Positions 25,807-35,019 are shown, counted from the first letter of the stretch. The stretch is DNA of 64,000 nt from JASGIT01 sp047601665 (GCA_047601665.1 JASGIT010000001.1:3844001-3908000), one strand, 5' to 3'. The notes: generated by a model from the letters alone, not told the origin. Program-made: numbers and translations.

Positions 25807-27789
25807 GTGCCCGATTCCGCCCCCGACCTGATCGCCGCCACCGCACAGGCCTTTGCGCCCGGCGGGCCGCTGGCGCGCGCCGATGCGCAGTTCCGCGCCC
25901 GGCCGGGGCAAACCGAGATGGCCGAGGCCGTGGCGCGCACCATTGCCGCGGGCGGCGCGCTCGTGGTCGAAGCCGGGACGGGCGTGGGCAAGACCTTCGC
26001 CTACCTCGTGCCCGCCTTGCTCAGCGGCGAGCGCGTACTCATTTCCACCGCCACCAAGGCGTTGCAGGACCAGCTGTTCACGCGCGACCTGCCGCGCCTG
26101 CTCGCCACCCTGGGCGTGCCGCTGCGCGCGGCGCTGCTCAAGGGCCGCGCCAGCTATCTGTGCCAGCACCGGCTGGAGCGGGCGGGGCAGGGCGGCCTCC
26201 ATGACCCACAGACGCTGCGCGCGCTGGCCCAGGTGCAGCGCTGGGCCGGCGCGACGGAAAGCGGTGACCTCGCCGAACTGCCCGCGCTCGACGAACGCTC
26301 GCCCGTGCTGCCCTTGGTGACCTCCACGCGCGAGAACTGCCTGGGTTCGGCCTGCACGCACTGGGCCGCCTGCCACGTGAACCGCGCGCGCCAGCGGGCC
26401 CTGGCCGCCGACGTGGTGGTGGTCAACCACCACCTGTTCTTCGCCGACCTGGCCGTGCGCGAATCGGGCATGGCCGAACTGCTGCCCTCGGTGCGCGTGG
26501 TGGTGTTCGACGAGGCGCACCAGCTCAACGCCACCGGCGTGCAGTTCCTGGGCGTGCAGGCGGGCACCGGCGCGCTGCTGGCCTATGCGCGCGACGTGCT
26601 GGCCGCCAGCATGGCAACCGTGCGCGGCATGGCGGACTGGCTGGTGCTGTGCGGCAACCTGGAACGCGCCGCGCGCGACCTGCGCCTGGCCGCCGGGCGC
26701 GCCCCGGGCCGCAGGGCCTGGAGGGGCGAGGTGCCTGACGGGGTGAATGCCGCCGCCTGGCGCCCGGCCATGCAGGGCGCGGCCCACGCCTGCCGCGAGG
26801 TGGTCGCCGCGCTGGACGCGGTGCGCGAAGCCGCGCCCGAACTCGCCCGCCTGCACGAGCGCGGCGCGGAGCTGATGCAGCGCATGGCCCGCTTCGCCGC
26901 CGCCAGCGCGCCCGAGGCCGTGCGTTGGCTGGATGCGGGGGCGCAGCTGCGCTTCGTCGAATCCCCGCTGGACATTGCCGACACCGTGCGCACCCGCCTG
27001 CTGGGCGAGGAGGGCAAGGCCTGGATCTTCACCTCCGCCACGCTGGGCGACGATGCGCGCCTGTCCTGGTTCACCGAACCGTGCGGCCTGGAGGATGCGG
27101 ACATCCTGCGCGTGGACAGCCCGTTCGACTACGCGCATCAAGCCGCGCTCTACGTGCCGCGCGATCTGCCCGAGCCCGCGAGCCCGGAGCACAGCCCCGC
27201 CGTGGCCGCGCTGGCGGCCCGGGCCGCCCGGCGCCTGGGCGGGCGCACGCTGGTGCTGACCACCACGCTCAAGGCCCTGCACGCGATTGGCGAGGCGCTG
27301 CGCGCGCGGCTCGACGGCATCGACGTGCTGGTGCAGGGCCAGGCGCCCAAGCACCGGCTGCTGGAGCGCTTTCGCCAGGACGGCTGCGTGCTCGTCGCCT
27401 CCGCGAGTTTCTGGGAAGGGGTGGACGTGCCCGGCCACGCGCTGCAGCTGGTGGTGATCGACAAGCTGCCGTTCCCCCCGCCCGGCGACCCGCTGGTGGA
27501 CGCCCGCACGCAGCGGCTCGAAGCCGCGGGCCGCAGCGCCTTCCGCGACCACGCCTTGCCCGAGGCCGCCGTGGCGCTCAAGCAGGGTGCGGGCCGCCTC
27601 ATCCGCCATGAGTCCGACCAGGGGCTGCTGGTGGTCTGCGATCCGCGCCTCGCGCGCATGGGGTACGGCAAGCGGCTGCTGGCCGCGCTGCCGCCCATGC
27701 GGCGGCTGGCGTCGGCGCAGGCGTTCGACGCGGCGCTGGAGGACCTGGCCAGTGTTGCCTCCGCGTCAAGCGATGTGAACGGCGGGTAA
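25807..27789 (+). CDS. DinG/YoaA-family ATP-dependent helicase with Fe-S cysteines
   Basis: I prefer the GTG at 25807 (VPDSAPDLIAATAQAF), since the few upstream residues overlap the divergent phosphatase start. The 660-residue protein is an XPD-like superfamily 2 helicase. Walker A is EAGTGVGKT at 55-63 and DEAH is at 235-238. Four Cys (119, 178, 183, 189) form the expected iron-sulfur cluster site, and the C-terminal half has ASASFWEGVDVPGH and QGAGRLIRHESDQG. The family unwinds DNA forks, D-loops and R-loops in repair. YoaA is the closer E. coli relative by length. Confidence 0.9.
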   Translation: MPDSAPDLIAATAQAFAPGGPLARADAQFRARPGQTEMAEAVARTIAAGGALVVEAGTGVGKTFAYLVPALLSGERVLISTATKALQDQLFTRDLPRLLATLGVPLRAALLKGRASYLCQHRLERAGQGGLHDPQTLRALAQVQRWAGATESGDLAELPALDERSPVLPLVTSTRENCLGSACTHWAACHVNRARQRALAADVVVVNHHLFFADLAVRESGMAELLPSVRVVVFDEAHQLNATGVQFLGVQAGTGALLAYARDVLAASMATVRGMADWLVLCGNLERAARDLRLAAGRAPGRRAWRGEVPDGVNAAAWRPAMQGAAHACREVVAALDAVREAAPELARLHERGAELMQRMARFAAASAPEAVRWLDAGAQLRFVESPLDIADTVRTRLLGEEGKAWIFTSATLGDDARLSWFTEPCGLEDADILRVDSPFDYAHQAALYVPRDLPEPASPEHSPAVAALAARAARRLGGRTLVLTTTLKALHAIGEALRARLDGIDVLVQGQAPKHRLLERFRQDGCVLVASASFWEGVDVPGHALQLVVIDKLPFPPPGDPLVDARTQRLEAAGRSAFRDHALPEAAVALKQGAGRLIRHESDQGLLVVCDPRLARMGYGKRLLAALPPMRRLASAQAFDAALEDLASVASASSDVNGG

Positions 27790-27829
27790 AATCACTGCGC
27801 GCCCTGGGGACTTTCCGCAGGGCGTTTCG

Positions 27830-28084
27830 TTTCGGCAGGTGCTCGCCCCGGCGAGTGAAACGGGAACAAGGTCCCAAGCCTTGGCTGCCCCCGCAACGGT
27901 ATGCAGGAAAACATCCCCCGCGAGCCTTCCGGCTCGCAGCCACTGGGCCGGCGCGCGCTTCGTTCTTGAATGCGCGCGCCGCCTGGGAAGGCGGGATGCG
28001 GGTTCGTCCACCGAACCGCCTGCGAGCCCGGAGACCGGCCCGCCGATTTTCAGGAGCGCCCCAGTGTTTTGGGGCGGGGCGCTC
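27830..28084 (+). promoter_or_regulatory. Cobalamin riboswitch with downstream hairpin
   Basis: The leader carries the conserved cobalamin aptamer elements in order. GGTGCTCGCC pairs with GGCGAGTG near the start, followed by GAAACGGGAA, GCTGCCCCCGCAACGGT, GCCACTGGG, and the B12-box-like GCGAGCCCGGAGACCGGCC at 28022-28040. A 9-bp hairpin follows (28054-28062 with 28076-28084) and is a candidate expression platform. The riboswitch controls the receptor gene starting at 28190 and probably the transport operon behind it, repressing them when adenosylcobalamin is plentiful. Confidence 0.9.
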
Positions 28085-28189
28085 GCTTGCAACTGTCTGC
28101 GGGGTGCGGATGGCAGTCTTGGTGCCGGTACCGGTTTGCTCGGGTGCGGCCATCGCTTCAGGCAGTTGCTGTTTGGAGGGGTGGCTTTC

Positions 28190-30289
28190 ATGCCTGGCCT
28201 TTATCTTTCTTCCTTTTCCCTGCGGCGCACGGCCTTGAGCCTGCTGCTGTGCCCGGCTGCCGTTCTGGCGCAGCAGACCCTGCCCGAGGTGGTGATCACC
28301 GAGAACCGCGACGCGCCGGCGCCGCTCGACACCGCGCGCCGCTCCGCCACGGCGTCGCACGTCGACGTGCCCACGCTCGACCTGCCCGCCAGCGTCAGCG
28401 GCGTGTCGGCAGCGCAGATCGACGAGCGCGCCGACCGGGGCGCGGTCGAGGCCGTCACGCGCACCGTGGGTCTGTCGGCGGCGGGCACGCCAGGCAACGG
28501 CGGTCTGTCGTTCGCGAGCCGGGGCTTCTACGGCGTCAGCTCGGTGGGCGTGGCCGAGGACGGCATCCTGCTGAATGTGGCCTCGGGCACCATCAACTAC
28601 CCGTCGGACACCTGGGGCTACGAGCGCTTCGAGGTGCTGCGCGGCCCGGCTTCGCTGATGTACGGCAGCGGCACCATGGGCGCCACGGTCAACGCCATCC
28701 GCAAGCAGCCCAGCCGCGAACGCGAGACGGAGGTCATGCTCTCGGGTGGCAACCACGGCACGGGGCGCGTGGGCCTGGGCACCACCGGCGCGATCAGCGA
28801 TACGCTGAGCTACCGCCTGGACGTCTATGGCACGCGCAACGGCAACGACCGGGGCTTTGACGACGCCAAGGCCGGCAAGCTGATGAGCACGCTGCGCTGG
28901 CAGCCGCGCAGCGACTTCACGCTGGACCTGAGCGCCGACATCAGCAACCAGGCGCCCTCGCGCTACTACGGCACGCCGGTGGTCAATGGCCGCCTGGCGC
29001 GCGAGCTGATCGGCATCGGCTACAACACCGAGGACAGCGACATCCACTACCGCGACCGCCGCTTCAAGGCCAAGGCCACCTGGCAGATCAACGACGCGCT
29101 GACCCTGCGCGACGAGCTCTACCACTTCGGCGCCGACCGGCACTGGAAGAACATCGAGGCGCTGAGCTACAACCCCTTGGCGGGTACGGTGGCGCGCTCG
29201 GACTACCTGGAGATCGGCCACGCGCTGCAGCAGAACGGCAACCGCCTGGCGCTGGACTGGAAGGGCGGCGGGCACCAGGTGGGGCTGGGCTGGGAGGCAT
29301 CGCAGGCCAACTTCCGCAACACCAGCAATTCGCCGTACACGGGCACGTCCACGGTGTCGGCCTTCGACCCGGTGCCGGGCGTCTGGATCAGCCCCGACCC
29401 GTACCTGCCGCGCTTCGGCTCGACGCTGCAGCAGAACGCGCTGTACATCGAAGACGCCTGGAAGATCGACGACCAGTGGCTGCTGATGGCGGGCATCCGG
29501 CGCGACTGGTACAAGTTCTCGCGCCAGGACCTGGTCGCCAACACGGGCTTCGACAAGGATTTGGACGGCACCTCCTGGCGCCTGGGCCTGACGCGCAAGC
29601 TGACGGCGCAGTCCAGCGTCTACGCGCAGATGACCACCGGGCATGACCCCGTGACCAGCCTGCTGTCGCTCACCTCGTCCCAGACCGGCTTCACGCTCAG
29701 CAAGGGCCGCCAGCAGGAGATCGGCTTCAAGCAGCAGCTGGCCGATGGCCGCGGCGAATGGACGGCGGCGCTGTTCCACATCGCCAAGGACGACATCATC
29801 ACGCGCGACCCGAACAATTCGGCGCTGTCCATCCAGGGCGGCAAGCAGTCATCGAGCGGGCTGGAACTGGCCGGCGCGTACAGCGTGAGCAAGGCATTCC
29901 GCCTGGAGGCCAACGCGGCCTACACCAAGGCCAAGTTCGACGAGTTGATCGAAGCCGGCGGCGCCAACCGCGCGGGCAACCGCCCGTCCAACGTGCCCAA
30001 GGTGACGGCCAACCTCTGGGGCCACTACCGCATGGGCGACTGGCGCGCGTCGCTGGGCCTGCGCTACGTGGGCAACCGCTTTGGCGACAACGCCAACAGC
30101 GCGGCCAAGCGCCTGCCGGGCTACACGGCGGTCGATGCGGTCGTGAGCTGGAACCTGAACCCCAAGACCACGCTGAGCCTGATCGGCCGCAACCTCACGA
30201 ACCGCGTCTACGCCACCGCCGCCTACAACAGCCAGTGGATTCTGGGCCCCAGCCGCAGCGTGGAGCTGATGGCGCAGGTGCGTTTCTAA
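28190..30289 (+). CDS. TonB-dependent outer membrane receptor, probable cobalamin/corrinoid uptake
   Basis: Starting at the ATG at 28190, with TGGAGGGG ahead of it, this 699-residue protein has a signal peptide ending near residue 27 (AVLAQ). A plug domain includes the segment YERFEVLRGPASLMYGSGTMGATVNAIRKQP. The 22-stranded barrel ends LMAQVRF with a terminal Phe. By sequence it looks like the siderophore-receptor subgroup (FhuA/FoxA-like) rather than classical BtuB. However, the cobalamin riboswitch and the downstream BtuFCD-type genes argue for a B12 or related corrinoid. It spans the outer membrane and is driven by TonB. Confidence 0.85.
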   Translation: MPGLYLSSFSLRRTALSLLLCPAAVLAQQTLPEVVITENRDAPAPLDTARRSATASHVDVPTLDLPASVSGVSAAQIDERADRGAVEAVTRTVGLSAAGTPGNGGLSFASRGFYGVSSVGVAEDGILLNVASGTINYPSDTWGYERFEVLRGPASLMYGSGTMGATVNAIRKQPSRERETEVMLSGGNHGTGRVGLGTTGAISDTLSYRLDVYGTRNGNDRGFDDAKAGKLMSTLRWQPRSDFTLDLSADISNQAPSRYYGTPVVNGRLARELIGIGYNTEDSDIHYRDRRFKAKATWQINDALTLRDELYHFGADRHWKNIEALSYNPLAGTVARSDYLEIGHALQQNGNRLALDWKGGGHQVGLGWEASQANFRNTSNSPYTGTSTVSAFDPVPGVWISPDPYLPRFGSTLQQNALYIEDAWKIDDQWLLMAGIRRDWYKFSRQDLVANTGFDKDLDGTSWRLGLTRKLTAQSSVYAQMTTGHDPVTSLLSLTSSQTGFTLSKGRQQEIGFKQQLADGRGEWTAALFHIAKDDIITRDPNNSALSIQGGKQSSSGLELAGAYSVSKAFRLEANAAYTKAKFDELIEAGGANRAGNRPSNVPKVTANLWGHYRMGDWRASLGLRYVGNRFGDNANSAAKRLPGYTAVDAVVSWNLNPKTTLSLIGRNLTNRVYATAAYNSQWILGPSRSVELMAQVRF

Positions 30290-30292
30290 GCC

Positions 30293-31273
30293 ATGCAGCG
30301 CGCCACGCTTGCGCTGCTGGCCGCGCTGGGCGCCGCGCCAGTCCTGGCGCGCGATGCCGCCCAGCCGGTGACGGTGAACGTCTGCGGCCAGCCGCAGACC
30401 TACACGCGCGTGCCGCAGCGCGCCATCACGCATGACGTGAACATCACCGAGATGTTCCTGTTTCTGGGCCTGGCGGACAAGCTGGCGGCCTATTCGGGCA
30501 TGTACGCGACGAAGGAGGCCAGCCCGCAGCTGGCCTCCGTGCTGGCGCGCGTGCCCAGCCTGTCGCGCGAGATGAACCTGGAGAACATCGTCGCCGCGCG
30601 CGCCGATTTCGTGTTCGGCGGCTGGAGCTACGGCTTTCGCCCGGGCGGCGTCACGCCCGAGCTGCTGGCGCGCTATGGCATCCCCTCCTATGTGCTGACC
30701 GAGTCGTGCGTGCGCGTGCAAAAGCGCGAGCGCGTGGCGCTGGAAGATGCGTTCACCGACATGGACAACGTGGCGCGCATCTTTGGCGTGGAAAAGCAGG
30801 CCGCGCCGCGCATCCAGCGGCTGCGCGACGGCCTGGCCACGCTGCGCAAGGAAATGCGCGGCAACACGAACCAGCCCAAGGTGTTCGTCTTCGACAGCGG
30901 CGAGAAGAGCCCCACCACCGTGGGCCGCTACGGTATGCCGCAGGCCATGCTGGAAGCGGCGGGCGCGCGCAATATCTTCGACGACATCGCCAGCAACTGG
31001 CCCAAGGGCAATTGGGAAGACGTGGTGCTGCGCGACCCCGAGTGGATCGTCATCATCGACTACGGCAAGCCCAGCGCGCAGGGCAAGATCGACTTTCTGC
31101 TACAGAAACAAGAGCTACAGACGGTGAGCGCTATCCGCAACAAGCGCTTTTTCGTGATGACCTATGCCGAGGCCACGCCCGGCCCGCGCAATGTGGAGAC
31201 GGCCCAGCGTCTGGCGGCTGCGCTGCATCCTGACCGGCGCATCACCGTCACGCCGGTGCATTTCGAGCCATGA
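30293..31273 (+). CDS. ABC transporter substrate-binding protein (BtuF/FecB-like)
   Basis: This 326-residue periplasmic binding protein of the helical-backbone (cluster A-II) type has a signal peptide MQRATLALLAALGAAPVLA. The N-lobe has VPQRAITHDVNITEMFLFLGL and NLENIVAARADFVFG; the C-lobe has VFVFDSGEKSPTTVGRYGMPQAMLEAAGARNIF and WEDVVLRDPEWIVIIDYG. It follows the receptor gene by 3 bp and overlaps the permease start (ATGA), so it is the cognate binding protein of this importer. Substrate, cobalamin or a related metal complex, is inferred from the riboswitch. Confidence 0.85.
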   Translation: MQRATLALLAALGAAPVLARDAAQPVTVNVCGQPQTYTRVPQRAITHDVNITEMFLFLGLADKLAAYSGMYATKEASPQLASVLARVPSLSREMNLENIVAARADFVFGGWSYGFRPGGVTPELLARYGIPSYVLTESCVRVQKRERVALEDAFTDMDNVARIFGVEKQAAPRIQRLRDGLATLRKEMRGNTNQPKVFVFDSGEKSPTTVGRYGMPQAMLEAAGARNIFDDIASNWPKGNWEDVVLRDPEWIVIIDYGKPSAQGKIDFLLQKQELQTVSAIRNKRFFVMTYAEATPGPRNVETAQRLAAALHPDRRITVTPVHFEP

Positions 31274-32310
31274 AGACTTCGGCCTGGGCGCTGGCGCTGC
31301 TGATCCTGCTGGCGCTGGCCATATTGGCGGGCGTGACCTGGGGCTCGGCGCAGCTGGGCATGGGGCAGGTCTGGGCCGTCGTGCGCCAGCAGCTGTTGCA
31401 GTACGCGGGCCTGGCATCGGCGCTGCCCGACGGTGCGCAGCCGCACTACCAGATCGTCTGGATGATCCGCCTGCCCCGCGTGCTGATGGCCGCGCTGGTG
31501 GGCGCGGGGCTGGCCATCGTCGGCGTGGTGATGCAGGCCATGGTGCGCAACCCGCTGGCCGATCCGTACATGCTGGGCGTGTCCTCTGGCGCCTCGGTGG
31601 GGGCCGTGTCGGTGCTGGCCTGGGGCGTGCTGACGGGCGCGGGGCTGTACGCCATCGCGGCGGGCGCCTTCCTGGGCGCGCTGGTGGCCAGCGTGCTGGT
31701 CTATCTGCTGGCGCAGCAGCGCGGGCGCATTCCGTCGGCGCGGCTGATTCTGAGCGGCGTGGCCGTGGGCTATATGTGCACGGGGCTGACCAGCCTCATC
31801 ATGCTCACCAGCGGCCAGCGCGACCTGGCCAACGCGCTGCTGGGCTGGATCATGGGCAACCTCGCGGGCACGCAGTGGTCCGCGCTGGGCCTGCCCGCCG
31901 CGCTGCTGCTGGCGGGCATGGCCTGGCTGCTGGCACAGGCGCGCCAGCTCAATGCGTTGCTGGCAGGCGACGAGACGGCGGCCACGCTGGGCGTGGCCGC
32001 CGAGCGGCTGCGGCGGCAATTGTTCGTCGTGGTGTCGCTGCTCACGGGCGTGATGGTGGCGGTCAGCGGCGCGATCGGCTTTGTCGGGCTGGTGATTCCG
32101 CATGTCACGCGCATGGTGGTGGGCACCGACCACCGGCGCGTGCTGCCGATCGCGGCGCTGATGGGCGCGGTGTTCCTGGTACTGGTCGACGGCGCGGCGC
32201 GTACCTGGTTCGCGCCGATGGAGATTCCCGTCGGCGTCTTCACCGCCTTCATCGGTGGGCCGTTCTTCATCGCCATGCTGTGGCGCGGCGCCGCGCGGGA
32301 GGATCGTTGA
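31270..32310 (+). CDS. FecCD/BtuC-type ABC transporter permease
   Basis: At 346 residues with about ten membrane helices, this has the FecCD family pattern: IRLPRVLMAALVGAGLAIVGVVMQAMVRNPLADPYMLGVSSGA near 60-105 and AVSGAIGFVGLVIPHVTRMVVGTDHRR in the ATPase-coupling region. The C-terminus reads EIPVGVFTAFIGGPFFIAMLWR. It forms the dimeric channel of the inner-membrane importer with the ATPase downstream. Its start overlaps the binding-protein stop and its own stop overlaps the ATPase start (TGATG). Confidence 0.93.
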   Translation: MKTSAWALALLILLALAILAGVTWGSAQLGMGQVWAVVRQQLLQYAGLASALPDGAQPHYQIVWMIRLPRVLMAALVGAGLAIVGVVMQAMVRNPLADPYMLGVSSGASVGAVSVLAWGVLTGAGLYAIAAGAFLGALVASVLVYLLAQQRGRIPSARLILSGVAVGYMCTGLTSLIMLTSGQRDLANALLGWIMGNLAGTQWSALGLPAALLLAGMAWLLAQARQLNALLAGDETAATLGVAAERLRRQLFVVVSLLTGVMVAVSGAIGFVGLVIPHVTRMVVGTDHRRVLPIAALMGAVFLVLVDGAARTWFAPMEIPVGVFTAFIGGPFFIAMLWRGAAREDR

Positions 32311-33077
32311 TGCTGCGCGCGCAAGGACTCAGCTTTGCCGTGGGCGGCAAGACCATCGTGCGCGATGCCGCGCTGCACGTCGACGCGGGCGAGTGCGTGG
32401 GCCTGATCGGCCCCAACGGCTGCGGCAAATCGACGCTGCTGCGCATGTTGTACCGCGTGCTGCCGCCGCAGCGCGGGCAGGTGTGGTTCGAGGGGCAGGA
32501 CATCTGGCGCATGGAGGCGCGCGCGTTCGCCCGGCAGGCCGCCGTGCTCGCCCAGGCCAGCGCACCGGCTTTTGACAGCACGGCGCGCGAGGCCGTGATG
32601 CTGGGCCGCCTGCCGCACCAGGGGCGCTTTGCCGCTGACAGCGCGCAGGACCGGCGCATCGTGGATGAGAGCCTGGAGCGCGTGGGCGCGGCCAGTCTGG
32701 CGCAGCAAAGCATGGCCACGCTCTCCGGCGGCGAGCGCCAGCGCGTGCTGCTGGCGCGGGCGCTGGCGCAGCAGCCGCGCCTGCTGTTCCTCGACGAGCC
32801 GACCAACCAACTCGACGTGCGCTACCAGCTGGAGCTGATGCGGCTGGTGCGCAGCCTTCGAGTCACCGTGCTCGTGGTGCTGCACGAGCTGAACATCGCC
32901 GCGCAGTTCTGCGACCGGCTGTACCTGATGCAGGCGGGCTCGCTGGTGGCCAGCGGCACACCGCGCGAGGTGCTCACGCCCGAGGCCATCCACGGCGTCT
33001 TCGGCGTGCGCGCCGCCGTGGATGACCACCCGGCCACCGGGCGGCCGCGCATCGCCTACTGGATCGACCATGACTGA
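32310..33077 (+). CDS. ABC transporter ATP-binding protein (BtuD/FecE-like)
   Basis: The ATG at 32310 overlaps the permease stop and gives 255 residues. Walker A GPNGCGKS is at 34-41, the signature LSGGERQR at 138-145, Walker B LLFLDEPTNQLD follows, and the switch His is in VLHELNIAAQFC. This is the standard FecE/BtuD ATPase that powers the FecCD permease. Its last codons overlap the next gene by eight bases, so receptor, binding protein, permease, ATPase and the CbiX-like gene form one tight unit under the riboswitch. Confidence 0.93.
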   Translation: MLRAQGLSFAVGGKTIVRDAALHVDAGECVGLIGPNGCGKSTLLRMLYRVLPPQRGQVWFEGQDIWRMEARAFARQAAVLAQASAPAFDSTAREAVMLGRLPHQGRFAADSAQDRRIVDESLERVGAASLAQQSMATLSGGERQRVLLARALAQQPRLLFLDEPTNQLDVRYQLELMRLVRSLRVTVLVVLHELNIAAQFCDRLYLMQAGSLVASGTPREVLTPEAIHGVFGVRAAVDDHPATGRPRIAYWIDHD

Positions 33078-33852
33078 TGACCAACGGACTGCCATCGTGC
33101 TGCTAGGGCGCGGCGGCGTCGCCAAATCAACCACTGGCGAATTGACGGAACTGGCCGCGCAGCTTGCCCGGCAATGGCCAGGCGCACAGGTGCAGCCCGC
33201 GTTCGTCGACCGCTGGCAGCCCGACCTGCCTACGGCGCTGACCTTGTGCGCCGACGCGGGCGCGCAGACCATCGCCATCCTGCCGCTGATGCTGCCCGAC
33301 GAGGCCGCGCTGCGCCGCTGGCTGCACAAGGTGGCGATGCGTTGGCGCGCCGCACGTGGCAAGGGCGGCGACGGCTGCCCCAGGCTGGTCTTCGCCGAGC
33401 CGCTGTCGCACACCGTGCCGCTGCCCGCGCTGCTGGCCGACGCAGCACGCCGCACGCTCGCCAGCCAGCCCGATGTGCCCACGCTGTTCGGTGATGACGA
33501 CGACTGGCAGCACGACCCCAAGGGCTGGTCGAGCGTGCCCGAGCACACCCACCATGCGCTGTGGTGCACCGGCCCGCGCTGCGCGGCCATCGGCGCCGTG
33601 GCGCTGTGGCCCGTGCTTACGGGCGCCATCAACGACACGCCCGAACTCAAGAAGTGCGTGCGCCCTTTGCAGACCAGCTGCCAGTACCCGTGCAACCACG
33701 GGCCGCTGATGATCGTCTACCCCGAAGGCGTGTGGTACGGGCCGCTCGATGCCGACGGCATCCGTCAGGTGCTCACGCGCCACGTGCTGCACGGCGAGGT
33801 CGATGCCGAACTGCGCGTGCATGGGCCACAGCAGATACCGCAAAAAGAATAG
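33070..33852 (+). CDS. CbiX-like protein with C-terminal 2Fe-2S ferredoxin-like domain
   Basis: The ATG at 33070 sits inside the last codons of the ATPase gene and gives 260 residues. The N-terminal ~130 residues resemble a CbiX/sirohydrochlorin-chelatase half-domain (AIVLLGRGGVAKSTT, AQTIAILPLMLPDEAALRRWL). In this copy the classic HGS start of the chelatase motif reads LGRGG. The C-terminal ~100 residues form a thioredoxin-like (2Fe-2S) ferredoxin domain with Cys166, 171, 204 and 208 (WCTGPRC, SCQYPCNHGPLMIVYPEGVWYG). A role in cobalt insertion or redox support of cobalamin synthesis is inferred. The TAG stop is part of interspersed repeat copy 2. Confidence 0.75.
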   Translation: MTDDQRTAIVLLGRGGVAKSTTGELTELAAQLARQWPGAQVQPAFVDRWQPDLPTALTLCADAGAQTIAILPLMLPDEAALRRWLHKVAMRWRAARGKGGDGCPRLVFAEPLSHTVPLPALLADAARRTLASQPDVPTLFGDDDDWQHDPKGWSSVPEHTHHALWCTGPRCAAIGAVALWPVLTGAINDTPELKKCVRPLQTSCQYPCNHGPLMIVYPEGVWYGPLDADGIRQVLTRHVLHGEVDAELRVHGPQQIPQKE

Positions 33853-33930
33853 CTGCTTGCGCACGTTATATAAGGATTTCAGCTAGAAAACCATCTGAAA
33901 TCCTTGTAAATCAAGCGCTAGCAGCTATCA
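33847..33930. repeat. Short interspersed repeat, copy 2: two arms in inverted orientation
   Basis: The left arm (33847-33882, starting GAATAGCTGCTTGCGC) and the right arm (33894-33930, ending GCGCTAGCAGCTATC) are near-complementary over about 35 bases, including a perfect GGATTTCAG/CTGAAATCC stretch at the centre. The transcript can form a long hairpin between the CbiX-like gene and cobW. The left arm supplies the TAG stop of the CbiX-like gene. Confidence 0.75.
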
Positions 33931-33955
33931 AATTTCAACCAACAGAGAACCTTCC

Positions 33956-35011
33956 ATGCAAACCACCAAGATCCCCGCCACCATCGTCACCGGCTTCCTG
34001 GGCAGCGGCAAGACCACGCTGATGCGCCACATCCTCGAACAGGCCAGGGGCCTGCGCGTGGCCGTCATCGTCAACGAATTCGGCGAGTTGGGCATCGACG
34101 GCGAAATCCTCAAGACCTGCGCCATCGGCTGCAAGGAGGAGGGCGGCGCCGACGCGCCCGAGGGCCAGATCTACGAGCTGGCCAACGGCTGCATGTGCTG
34201 CACCGTGCAGGAGGAGTTCTTCCCCGTGATGAAGGCGCTGGCCGAGCGCCGCGACGCCATCGACGTGCTGCTGATCGAAACCAGCGGCTTGGCCCTGCCC
34301 AAGCCGCTGGTGCAGGCCTTCCAGTGGCCCGAGATCGCCAGCGTCTTCACGGTGGATTCCGTGGTCACCGTGGTCGATACGCCCGCCGCCGCCGCAGGCC
34401 AGTTCGCGCACGACCCGCACGCCGTCGATGAACAGCGCCAGGCCGACCCCAACCTCGACCACGAGGCCAGCCTGCACGAGCTGTTCGAGGACCAGCTTTC
34501 CGCCGCCGATCTCGTCGTGCTGTCCAAGGCCGACTTGGTCAGCTCGGAAGAACTGGCCCAGGTGCGCGCGCTGGTGGCCGAGGAAGTGCCCGCCGAGGTC
34601 AAGATGGTCGAAGCCGTGCAAGGCAGCGTGCCGCTGGCCGTGCTGCTGGGCCAGCAGCGCGCGGCCGAGGCGCATATCGACGCGCGCCACTCCAACCACG
34701 ACCACGACGAAGACCACGACCACGACGCCTTCGACTCGCTGTTCATCGACCTGGGCGCCGTGGACAAGGAGCGCCTGATGCAGGCGCTGCAAGACATCGT
34801 GCAGAAACATGCCGTGCTGCGCGTCAAGGGCTTCGCCGCGCTGCCGGGCAAGAAGATGCGCCTGCTGGTGCAGGGCGTGGGCCGGCGCTTCGACGCCTAC
34901 TTCGACCGCGCCTGGAAGGACGGCGAACCGCAGGCCACGCGGCTGGTGTTCATCGGCAAGGACCTTGATGCGGCGGTGCTGCAAGCGGCGCTGGCCCCGG
35001 CGGTGGTCTGA
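33956..35011 (+). CDS. cobW: CobW-family GTP-binding metallochaperone
   Basis: This 351-residue G3E GTPase has the P-loop GFLGSGKT at 13-20, the metal-binding CMCC at 79-82, and ETSGLALPKPLVQ. The SKADLV motif supplies base specificity. A His/Asp-rich loop lies at 245-257 (HSNHDHDEDHDHD), and a CobW C-terminal domain ends the protein. CobW proteins are thought to deliver cobalt to the aerobic cobaltochelatase. That fits the position between the CbiX-like gene and cobN, although tetR/MFS and fic genes now intervene. Confidence 0.93.
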   Translation: MQTTKIPATIVTGFLGSGKTTLMRHILEQARGLRVAVIVNEFGELGIDGEILKTCAIGCKEEGGADAPEGQIYELANGCMCCTVQEEFFPVMKALAERRDAIDVLLIETSGLALPKPLVQAFQWPEIASVFTVDSVVTVVDTPAAAAGQFAHDPHAVDEQRQADPNLDHEASLHELFEDQLSAADLVVLSKADLVSSEELAQVRALVAEEVPAEVKMVEAVQGSVPLAVLLGQQRAAEAHIDARHSNHDHDEDHDHDAFDSLFIDLGAVDKERLMQALQDIVQKHAVLRVKGFAALPGKKMRLLVQGVGRRFDAYFDRAWKDGEPQATRLVFIGKDLDAAVLQAALAPAVV

Positions 35012-35019
35012 AGCGCCTG

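Noticed and set aside
27802..27824. GCCCTG/CAGGGC hairpin after the helicase gene as a terminator
   Set aside because: The stem is six base pairs and lacks a T-run; it may belong to the riboswitch leader instead.
31092..31135. Possible repeat fragment near the end of the binding-protein gene (GAGCGCTATCC)
   Set aside because: The encoded residues fit the family and the match to the repeat is too short.
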